Of a stretch of DNA of 54,461 bases, positions 27,671-35,762 are shown piece after piece; positions within the stretch are counted from its first letter, which is position 1; the number at the start of each line of letters is the position of its first letter. The DNA lies in assembly GCA_016217555.1 (NCBI GenBank), contig JACRHW010000004.1, forward strand, positions 1-54,461, given 5' to 3'. This DNA comes from Parcubacteria group bacterium (lineage in GTDB: Bacteria; Patescibacteriota; Minisyncoccia; UBA6257; JACRHW01). The translations under genes were made by a program, and so were the position numbers. A model generated the notes under the pieces. It was not told where the DNA came from. It did no database searches and worked only from the letters and a program-made list of their open reading frames with translations.

Positions 27671-30187
27671 TTATTTTCTACTATTTCGTGGTATTACTAT
27701 TCCCCCGCTTGTTTGTTGCCATCCTTGTGGTACAGGAGCCGTATTTTTTGCTTTTTGTGCTTCGGCGAGATCTCTTTGGGCTTGTGCAAGATCTTGTTGT
27801 GTCTTGATTGTCTCTTGGTGCCGACGTTCGGAGGTAGCCATTTGTTCAGCGCGTTGTTCATCCTTTTCTGTTCGAAGTGCTAGCAGATCTGTTTTGAGCG
27901 ATTCGTTATCGCCGGCCATTTTAGCATACATGTGTTTGTTTGCTACGATATCTTGATAAAATTGAGAATTAACTTTTTTAAGTTGTGCAAATCCATCCTT
28001 ACTACTATGTATGTCAGTAAGTATTCTTTCTGCGTATTGAGAGCCTCCTTGTCTACTTGAGGCGTTACTTAATATTGCTGCTCCACGGCTCGATTCTCGT
28101 ATGGCGGCAAGGCGTTCGCGAGAACCATTTCCTGTTGTTAGGTGTTCCATATTTAGGGATGCAAGTGCTGTAGGGCTCATACCATCGACAACAACTTTCA
28201 TGGCTTGTTGTTTTTCCTCGGATGTTGTTGCCGCGAGGACGCTTTCATGATAATCGGGATGAGATGTTACTAGAGCCTTAAACGTATCGGGCGACTCGTT
28301 TTGTAATTGGGTTCGCACCTCCCTGTTGCCGAGATCTACAGACGCGAGAGTTTTTTCATCTAACCTCCCCTCTTTGTTAAAATGGTCAGCGAGTTTTCCC
28401 TTAGTTACCACATCTCCTGCAATGGCACCCTTGGGCTGCATACTCTTCTTGAGTGCATTTTCGTCAAATTGGCCGGCATGTTTAACAAACCATTCCATGT
28501 TTTCCTTCTTTTTGTCTTTATCCTTTTCTGCACTTGCTGCACGGTAGATAGCTTCTGTTTCTTCTGGCTCAAACTTTTTTCCCTCTTTTACCAGATTTTC
28601 TGCGTGTTTCACATCTAATTTATGCATGGTATCTAGGTCGTGTGTATTCGGGTTTTGTTTTTTCTGATAATTCTTACGCATCTCACCTATTGTCGTACTA
28701 TCTGCTACCTTAAGTCTTTCATCAGTATCGTCGAGCTTGCCTACGCCTGTTTGTATTCCTTTTCCTGCTTTCATTAGTTTACCGCCTATGAATCCTCCTC
28801 GTTTTGCCCCCTCTTGCATTAACTTTCCCCCCATACCTTTTGCTGCCATGCCGAGACCTGACTTTGCAATAGCACCAGCACCTCCTGTTGCGACAGCCAT
28901 AGCTATGTCTAGAACGAATGACGCAAGCTTGTCGAGTCCTTTCCATGCTGCGGCCACCGCAGACATAAGGAGTGTCCCGAGAAGTATCGCAGTGATAGTG
29001 AAGTTTACAAGTGGGGAGGTGATGCCGGCTCCTGGTTTGAAGATTGAACTATACATTGGGCCATAAATTGCAAAAGCAAGATAGATAAAGAAGAGCGATA
29101 CGGTAGGCATAAAACACCAGGTAAGAAATTCTTTCCACCATTTTTGCCAGTCTGCTTTTTTAAAAATAAGGTGAAGCCATATAAGTGGTGAAAGGACGGT
29201 GTATTGAATGAGGTAGACGATGCGGGCAATCATAGGGATAAGAATAACTAAAAAAACAATGATGATGAAAAGTATAAAACCGGGCATTGCCATAAGGGTG
29301 AGGAGTGGTACCCCATTAGTATCTTTTTCTGCAATGCTTGTAATGTTTGATGTGTTAAGAATAAGACCAGCAAGATTTTGTTCTGTGCTCATCTGATTTA
29401 ACATAAACGAGGAGGAGATCGCATTCATATCGAGAAAAAAACCAATAAAAACAAGACTGAAGTTGATAAGGAGTGCCCCCAGAATGACGTCTAAGAAGAG
29501 CTTTCGGTAGGTGTATTGGGTAACATTAAGCATCGTCGCAAACGCCATAAGGATCATCGCGAGGACGAAGCAGAGGTTTACCAAATCTCTTAAAAATTGC
29601 CATGCGACAATGACAGCCGAGAGATCGAGGATAGGGTACTGTATCACCCACTGCATAAACGCGGCAATGACGTTTAACACAACGAGTTCGGCATTAATGA
29701 ATACTATGGCTATAAATCCGGGAAGTTCACACGCAAGCGGGTCAGAAATCCAACTAAAAAACCATGCAAACCAAGAGTCGCTTTTACCACAGTTAACTTT
29801 TAGTCCAACTTTGGCAGTATTCGCTTTATCTATATTGGGCCCATCCCCCGCCGCCGTTGAGCGTGGGGCAGTGTCTGGGGTTTCACCTGCTGCCCTTAAT
29901 TCAGCATCTTGCCTTGCCATATCTGTTCTAGCTAAATCGTCTTGTTGTTGTTGTGTCAGCACTTCTTCACCCTGACCTACAGCCGAAATTCCTGCAAACA
30001 CGGAAGGTGTTGTGGTTTGTACAAAAAATCCAACTAAAAGAAACACCACCAACATTGCTGTCATCCCCGGCTTGATCGGGGATCCAGGAAACGTTGATTC
30101 TGGATTTCCGCCTTCGCGGGAATGACAGAAAGAGGGCCAAGAATGACAGGTTGAATTACTTTTGATGTTTGAGTTATAGTTTTGCAT
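27671..30187 (-). CDS. VirB6/TrbL-like polytopic T4SS membrane protein
   Basis: Multiple TMs (WVIQYPILDLSAVIVAWQFLRDLVNLCFVLAMILMAFATMLN...), soluble C-terminal tail; first ~40 aa repeat-derived so true start probably internal. Confidence 0.8.
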   Translation of the reverse strand: MQNYNSNIKSNSTCHSWPSFCHSREGGNPESTFPGSPIKPGMTAMLVVFLLVGFFVQTTTPSVFAGISAVGQGEEVLTQQQQDDLARTDMARQDAELRAAGETPDTAPRSTAAGDGPNIDKANTAKVGLKVNCGKSDSWFAWFFSWISDPLACELPGFIAIVFINAELVVLNVIAAFMQWVIQYPILDLSAVIVAWQFLRDLVNLCFVLAMILMAFATMLNVTQYTYRKLFLDVILGALLINFSLVFIGFFLDMNAISSSFMLNQMSTEQNLAGLILNTSNITSIAEKDTNGVPLLTLMAMPGFILFIIIVFLVILIPMIARIVYLIQYTVLSPLIWLHLIFKKADWQKWWKEFLTWCFMPTVSLFFIYLAFAIYGPMYSSIFKPGAGITSPLVNFTITAILLGTLLMSAVAAAWKGLDKLASFVLDIAMAVATGGAGAIAKSGLGMAAKGMGGKLMQEGAKRGGFIGGKLMKAGKGIQTGVGKLDDTDERLKVADSTTIGEMRKNYQKKQNPNTHDLDTMHKLDVKHAENLVKEGKKFEPEETEAIYRAASAEKDKDKKKENMEWFVKHAGQFDENALKKSMQPKGAIAGDVVTKGKLADHFNKEGRLDEKTLASVDLGNREVRTQLQNESPDTFKALVTSHPDYHESVLAATTSEEKQQAMKVVVDGMSPTALASLNMEHLTTGNGSRERLAAIRESSRGAAILSNASSRQGGSQYAERILTDIHSSKDGFAQLKKVNSQFYQDIVANKHMYAKMAGDNESLKTDLLALRTEKDEQRAEQMATSERRHQETIKTQQDLAQAQRDLAEAQKAKNTAPVPQGWQQTSGGIVIPRNSRK

Positions 30188-30196
30188 TTCTACTAC

Positions 30197-33190
30197 TTAT
30201 CTAAAAATTCCATAAGAGGCTTGGCACCATAGTTGGTTGTTTTGTGGCGTACATGACTGATTTTGTTGTATGGTGCAAGAGAGTCTATTGAGCTGACCGC
30301 TTACACAGGGGCGATTTGTTTGATTATCGCAGTAGGTTATTCCATCGGGTAATCTGTTATTTACACACAGCGTGTTATCGCAGATTGATCTGTCGAGATG
30401 TCTGTTTTCAAAACAGGTGTCGGCGGGTTTTGTCGTGTAGTTAATAGCTATCGTTTGGTTATTTTGAAGGACGAGATTTTGGAATTCTGTCGATGAGGCG
30501 TTGTTTACAAACATAGTGATGTCGTGGAAGGGATCCACCTTGTAGCTAAGGACCTGAGTGTTATTGAGTGTTTCTGGCCATGCGGTAAACAAATCTCCAA
30601 GAGTGTATGCTTTTTGTGCGAGTGATTGGATGAAAATGTCGCCCGAGGCATCAACGGTGTGAAGAGGGTTAAAACACCCCTGTCCTGTTGCCCCGATATT
30701 TGCGGGAGGTTTTGTTGTCGCTTTTATCGCGCCGGTATTTTCTACGGCGTTAATTTCTAGGTGGGATTTGATACTTACTACTTGTGCGAGTAGTGCATTT
30801 ACAAAACGTGAGCGTTCGGGGATGCTTTGTTCTACCGCTTTAATCTCTGTATCGACACTGGTAAGGAACTGGCTTTCGAGTTGCATGGAGGGTTCGAGTT
30901 GTTGTGGTTTGCTTTGTGAATCTTTGGCGTTGTCTATCCACGCCTGTTCATCGTTGAGTGTCGCTTTGTTATCATCATTATCGACGATGCGTGTTGCAAT
31001 GTTGGGAAGGGCATCGCTTGCAATCTGTCGATTGTCAGAAGGACATCGTGCAATATCTTCATAAATTGTTTTTGCTTGCTGAAGCTTTTGATCAATGACC
31101 CTAAGTTGCTCATTCGCGATCTGTATACGATTTGGTAGGTCGAGATTATTTATCGCGTCTGAATTATATTCTTGTTGTATATCTTGTCCTGTGTTAAATA
31201 GACCGGCTGCTGTTTCGCAATCTGCCTGTGCTGATTTAGGGAGAACGCTACAATCAATTCCCTGTGCTGAGCCTCCTGTGTTGTCTCCAATTGTCATGCC
31301 AGCAAGTCCTCCTCCGCTACCTCCAGAATATCCTCCCCCACTACTGCCGCCACCATTTGAGCTTCCGCCAAACATCCCATCCAACGATCCATTCTGCGAG
31401 ACGAATTGTTCGATAAAATCTTTTGCTGGGTTGTTGCTATCAAGTGAATTACCATATTGTGAGAGTTGTCCAAGAGCATTTTTTTTCAAGATGTCGCCAA
31501 TGTTTGCTGTTTTTCCTCCTTTTTTACCCGTCAACTTGTTAATAATGGAGTTGTCGAGGAAGCTGTTCATCCACTCTTCGATGGTGTTGTTAAGCATCTG
31601 CTTAATATCGATCCCCATAAGTTCGTTCTCTACCTTGTCGTGTGTAGCACCACGAGTTTTTGGCTCCCACCCACACCCATAAGTGCTAAGACCAATACAA
31701 GCATCTTGTGTTTTTGCACCATTACAGACGTCCGCATCTGTCATAAATTCATCATTCGGATCAAGTTGGGTTGTGTTTTGTACAGTCTCTTGAACGTTCG
31801 CAGCACTTTCTATCGCCGTTGCGTGGGAGCCATCGGAGGCACCATCAGTGCTGCCTGTGCCTGTGTTTCCTATTATGGCGGTTTTGCTCAGAACGTATGG
31901 TTCCAAGAGTCGTGCATTTGAGGCGAATTGTTGTGAGGGGTTGTAAAGAAATGCAGCAGTGCCTCTGGCGCCGGTGGGTTTTGTTATTGAATTAGTGTCG
32001 ATGATATTAGGTGAGGTTTTTCCACTGGTGCTACCTGTAAAAGTACCACTTCCAGAGTCCCCAGGGGTAGAATTATTACCAGTAAACACGCAATCCCCAT
32101 CACCAACCATTCCATTTTCCGCAGCGTCTAATCTGGCTACTGCTTTTTCTGCATTTTCTCCGGCATCTGTCCCTGCTTTCCTTGCACGTAAAGGCCCAAG
32201 GGCTTCTATACTAGCAAGGATGTTATAGTTGTTCTTTAGGAGCTGTGCAAGTATCGCTACTGGTTCGTCAGGTTTTGTACTTGGTATGCCATACACTCGA
32301 ACAGATGGAAAATTTTTAACTCTCTGACGGGCTTGTTCGAGCCCCCGTTCTTCTTGTAAATATACTTGCTGATACGTGTTTTGATACGCGTTGAAGTAGG
32401 TGTTGGCGTAGCGGGTGCCCCAGTTGGTGATCCAGCGAGGGGCGCCGTTGTTTTGGAGCAGGCCAAGCATTTTGCTTTTGATCGTCTCCGTCAAAGCAAG
32501 CTTCAACCGTTCAGTAATCTTCTTCAAAATTCCATCAAATTGTATCAACTGCCTTTGTTTTTTGTCTTCCTCGGCAGCCTTCCTTGTATTAGTTGTTATT
32601 TCCTGCTGTTTTACGAGATCTTGCAGTGTGTGTATTTTGATTGAAATTTGATCTAGTGAAGCCGTCACCTTGGCGAGTAGCCCTTCTGCTTCAGCATTGG
32701 CTGCTTGATATTTAGCACAAGCGGGGTCCGTACCCCAGAAGTCACATATTGGTGACCACACTTGCGTTTCAGCCAAGGCAACGGTATACAAGCCAATATT
32801 GGTACTTACTTCTGCTAAGCTGACTGAAATCTCCTGGCAGCTTACTAAGATATCCTTTGTATCTTTTCCAAGCTCTTTTTTATTAAAAGCATCTCGAATC
32901 AGATCAAAAGGTGCATTAAAAATGGTTGTAAAGAGGTCCCCCTTTTTTTCTTTTACTGCAAAGCCGGCTGCTTGTAATGCGGCATCGCTAACGCCTTCCG
33001 CGGATACTATATTACGTAATGAGTCGGTTGAACAAATATCCAATCCCTTGGCTACGTCATTTACTTTTGCCGCATCTACGGGGATTTCTTTTAAAGCACC
33101 CAATATTCCGGCGAGGGCATTTGTTGTGCCTGGTTGGCTCACAAAAAGAACAAAAACGATAAGGACGGTGCACCCAATTTTTTTATACAT
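30197..33190 (-). CDS. large secreted T4SS-associated hypothetical protein
   Basis: Signal peptide MYKKIGCTVLIVFVLFVSQPGTTNALA; Cys-rich C-terminus; start trimmed from 33322. Confidence 0.75.
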   Translation of the reverse strand: MYKKIGCTVLIVFVLFVSQPGTTNALAGILGALKEIPVDAAKVNDVAKGLDICSTDSLRNIVSAEGVSDAALQAAGFAVKEKKGDLFTTIFNAPFDLIRDAFNKKELGKDTKDILVSCQEISVSLAEVSTNIGLYTVALAETQVWSPICDFWGTDPACAKYQAANAEAEGLLAKVTASLDQISIKIHTLQDLVKQQEITTNTRKAAEEDKKQRQLIQFDGILKKITERLKLALTETIKSKMLGLLQNNGAPRWITNWGTRYANTYFNAYQNTYQQVYLQEERGLEQARQRVKNFPSVRVYGIPSTKPDEPVAILAQLLKNNYNILASIEALGPLRARKAGTDAGENAEKAVARLDAAENGMVGDGDCVFTGNNSTPGDSGSGTFTGSTSGKTSPNIIDTNSITKPTGARGTAAFLYNPSQQFASNARLLEPYVLSKTAIIGNTGTGSTDGASDGSHATAIESAANVQETVQNTTQLDPNDEFMTDADVCNGAKTQDACIGLSTYGCGWEPKTRGATHDKVENELMGIDIKQMLNNTIEEWMNSFLDNSIINKLTGKKGGKTANIGDILKKNALGQLSQYGNSLDSNNPAKDFIEQFVSQNGSLDGMFGGSSNGGGSSGGGYSGGSGGGLAGMTIGDNTGGSAQGIDCSVLPKSAQADCETAAGLFNTGQDIQQEYNSDAINNLDLPNRIQIANEQLRVIDQKLQQAKTIYEDIARCPSDNRQIASDALPNIATRIVDNDDNKATLNDEQAWIDNAKDSQSKPQQLEPSMQLESQFLTSVDTEIKAVEQSIPERSRFVNALLAQVVSIKSHLEINAVENTGAIKATTKPPANIGATGQGCFNPLHTVDASGDIFIQSLAQKAYTLGDLFTAWPETLNNTQVLSYKVDPFHDITMFVNNASSTEFQNLVLQNNQTIAINYTTKPADTCFENRHLDRSICDNTLCVNNRLPDGITYCDNQTNRPCVSGQLNRLSCTIQQNQSCTPQNNQLWCQASYGIFR

Positions 33191-33194
33191 TAAT

Positions 33195-33215
33195 GGGGAC
33201 AGCCACCATTGTTTT
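33195..33215. repeat. solo copy of the RAYT terminal repeat GGGGACAGCCACCATTGTTTT
   Basis: 21 bp identical to 19921-19941. Confidence 0.95.
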
Positions 33216-33331
33216 GGAGATATTGATTCTGGATTCCCGCTTTCGCGGGAATGACAAATAGGGCGTCGGGAAGGACAAACAGTTTTGATTTTTGGGTTGC
33301 AGTTTTGCATTTGGGATTTCATAAGTTATAC

Positions 33332-33419
33332 ATACCAATATACAAATGTTACGAATTGTACGAATCACTACAAATCCTGTACGTATTAGTATCCATTCGT
33401 ATCATTCGCATATTTGTAT
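33332..33419 (-). repeat. family-A intergenic palindromic repeat, copy 7
   Basis: ataccaatatacaaatgttacgaattgtacgaatcactacaaat...tcattcgcatatttgtat. Confidence 0.9.
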
Positions 33420-33422
33420 TCT

Positions 33423-34175
33423 TTAATGCATTAAAGCTAGTTTCTGTGTAAGCACTTGTGTCGTAAGTGCAAACTGTGGTTCTGTTTGTATAAGGAGTTT
33501 AAGCATGAGGGCGGACTTAACAGGATCAGCATCGGTGTTTGCAATGGCGTTATAGGCAAGAGCTCGTGTTTTTGTAATACGAACAAGTTCGTGATGAATA
33601 GGATAGTATTCGGTGGGTACGGAGAGCGCCTCTAGTTTCTTTGCAAGCTCGGTATAAAATTGTGTTGCTTGTGCGGACTCCGCATTTGCATCAAAGCCAG
33701 GAAGCTCTTTTGCGTTTAAGAGTGCTGTCGTTGCCTTAAGGTATGCTTTTTTTTCTTGTGCGGTTGCATTGGATTTCATGCGGGTACGTACGCGTACGGT
33801 TTTTGCAATATCTTGTTTTAAATCTTGCTGGTAGTTATCAGCACTTTCATTTAAATACTTTTGTACAAAGCCAGTAAATTCTTCCGGGCTACTAAATTTT
33901 ATGTCGTCGGGGTTTTGTGCCGAGGTAATTTTTTCTACCACCTTATCGCTAAGCCGATCCCCAAGATCGTCGGTAAGCGAGGAGGCGAGAGTTACCGGAG
34001 TTCTTTTGGTGTTGTTGGAAGTAACGTCTATACCAAAAGGTTTGTACTCTGAAGAATTTGTCTTTCGAAAAAAGAAAAACAGCGCAAAAAGAAGGAAAAG
34101 CGCAACAACACCGATGCTCAAAAACGAAAGCAATTTAGATTTGCCTTGAATTCGATGAAGTAATGTTTTCATCAC
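33423..34175 (-). CDS. membrane-anchored hypothetical protein
   Basis: N-terminal TM; alpha-helical ectodomain. Confidence 0.7.
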   Translation of the reverse strand: MMKTLLHRIQGKSKLLSFLSIGVVALFLLFALFFFFRKTNSSEYKPFGIDVTSNNTKRTPVTLASSLTDDLGDRLSDKVVEKITSAQNPDDIKFSSPEEFTGFVQKYLNESADNYQQDLKQDIAKTVRVRTRMKSNATAQEKKAYLKATTALLNAKELPGFDANAESAQATQFYTELAKKLEALSVPTEYYPIHHELVRITKTRALAYNAIANTDADPVKSALMLKLLIQTEPQFALTTQVLTQKLALMH

Positions 34176-34269
34176 CTTTTAGTATACCAATAAAAACCCG
34201 TGGAAAACCTGTGGATAAGCTGTAGATAGGACGAATTGCTATTATCTAATTCCTAATTTCTAACAAATG

Positions 34270-34301
34270 GCACAAAATCCGCATTTTTGCGGATTTTGTG
34301 C
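34270..34301 (-). terminator. perfect hairpin GCACAAAATCCGCA...TGCGGATTTTGTGC
   Basis: 14-bp stem downstream of hicA. Confidence 0.75.
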
Positions 34302-34328
34302 ACATTCTTCTCAAAAAGTTTTTTGGGG

Positions 34329-34556
34329 TTATAGTAAATTTTCTAATGTCTCAATAGTACAACTAGCATCTCGGAGAATGTATTTTAAAATTTTTGGGTG
34401 CAATATTTTCTTGCCGTGAAAGGGTACTGTTGTACGTTTTCCATCTGGATGTTTATAAATTCTGTGACTTCCGCTTGCACGAGAAAAAACAAAACCAAGT
34501 CGCTCAAGAATTGTGATTATTTGTTTCGCGGTAAGCCGAGGCAATTTATCGGGCAT
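34329..34556 (-). CDS. hicA: HicA-family mRNA interferase toxin
   Basis: LTAKQIITILERLGFVFSRASGSHRIYKHPDGKRTTVPFHGKKILHPKILKYILRD. Confidence 0.92.
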   Translation of the reverse strand: MPDKLPRLTAKQIITILERLGFVFSRASGSHRIYKHPDGKRTTVPFHGKKILHPKILKYILRDASCTIETLENLL

Positions 34557-34560
34557 ACTC

Positions 34561-34785
34561 CTATACTGCTACTTCGACAGATGAAAGACTTATTGATGTC
34601 AACTCGCCTATCTTTTCACGGGTGGCAATTCTATCTTCGAGATGAAGTTTGATAGCGTCTTTGATATTTTCTATGGATTCTTCGTATGTATTTCCTTGTG
34701 AGTAGCAACCCTGTAATTCCGGGCACACTACAAAAAATCCGTCTCCATCCTGTTCTATAATAATTGAAAAATGGTAGTTTTTCAT
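34561..34785 (-). CDS. hicB: HicB-family antitoxin
   Basis: IIEQDGDGFFVVCPELQGCYSQGNTYEESIENIKDAIKLHLED. Confidence 0.93.
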   Translation of the reverse strand: MKNYHFSIIIEQDGDGFFVVCPELQGCYSQGNTYEESIENIKDAIKLHLEDRIATREKIGELTSISLSSVEVAV

Positions 34786-34819
34786 ATATGCATTTATAGC
34801 ATAGTTAAGCGTTAATTTC

Positions 34820-34848
34820 CAACTATGGTAGTCGAACTACCATAGTTG
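34820..34848. repeat. perfect palindrome CAACTATGGTAGT-CGA-ACTACCATAGTTG overlapping ksgA stop
   Basis: 13-bp perfect stem; stop codon lies inside the left arm. Confidence 0.85.
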
Positions 34849-35695
34849 AGAGGAGGGCGTGCCATTGAGGGAGGGAGAGTTCCTGGGCGCGGGCGAAGGG
34901 GGTGATCCCCTCTTTTTTGAATGCTTGTTCTAGGATTGGTTTTTCGATAGCGAGGCCTTCGGAGAGATTGTTGATGAGGAGTTTGCGGGGATGAGAGAAA
35001 CCGGCCTTGATGAGGGTGAAGAAGTGTTGATTTTCTAGATTCCCGCCTTCGCGGGAATGACAGACTGGGGTGATTTTTATGGTGGCTGAGTCGATTTTTG
35101 GGGGCGGGTCGAAGTCGGATTTCGGGATGGTGAAGAGAAATTCGGGTGTGCCGAAATATTGGACGGAGACGGCCAGGAGATTCATATGAGGGGGTTTTGC
35201 AACGATACGTTCAGCAACTTCTTTTTGGATGGTGAAGACTATTTCTTGTGGGGGGTGTTCGAGCTCAAGCAATATTCGTATAAGAAAGCCAGTGAGGTAG
35301 TAGGGAATGTTGCCGACGACTTTGTAGTTTAGTAGCTTATTAGCGAGATTAAGTGATACTGGATTCCCGCCTTCGCGGGAGTGACAAATAGATGGAATAA
35401 CTTTTAGTGCATCGCCCGGTATAACTTCAATATTTTTATTATCTTTGTATTTTTCTTTGAGGGCTTCGGCGAGGCTTTCGTCTTTTTCAATTAAAATAAG
35501 TTTGGAAAAAGGTAGGCCTTCGACAGGCTCAGGCACTATTTGTCGTTTGTAGTTTAGGATTGCATCGGTGAGTTCTCCGTGTCCAGGACCAATTTCAATA
35601 ATCGTATCCCCTATTTGAGGATTAATGGCAGATGCGATACGTTCCAATATGTTTTTATTGGTGAGAAAGTGTTGACCTAAACGTTGTGTGTTCAT
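34823..35695 (-). CDS. rsmA: 16S rRNA (adenine1518/1519-N6)-dimethyltransferase with repeat-derived in-frame insertions
   Basis: RLGQHFLTNKNILERIASAI, IEIGPGHGELT, VVGNIPYYLTG; insertions VPEPVEGLP, CHSREGGNPVS, CHSREGGNLEN. Confidence 0.95.
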   Translation of the reverse strand: MNTQRLGQHFLTNKNILERIASAINPQIGDTIIEIGPGHGELTDAILNYKRQIVPEPVEGLPFSKLILIEKDESLAEALKEKYKDNKNIEVIPGDALKVIPSICHSREGGNPVSLNLANKLLNYKVVGNIPYYLTGFLIRILLELEHPPQEIVFTIQKEVAERIVAKPPHMNLLAVSVQYFGTPEFLFTIPKSDFDPPPKIDSATIKITPVCHSREGGNLENQHFFTLIKAGFSHPRKLLINNLSEGLAIEKPILEQAFKKEGITPFARAQELSLPQWHALLSTMVVRLP

Positions 35696-35762
35696 ATTAT
35701 GTTATAAACCTGCTCCAGAAGGTTATATACAAGATACCAGATACAAAATACTAAATACACGT

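Noticed and set aside
34200-34220. TGTGGATAA (DnaA-box match) as a second origin
   Set aside because: Single isolated match; no cluster and no AT-rich unwinding region.
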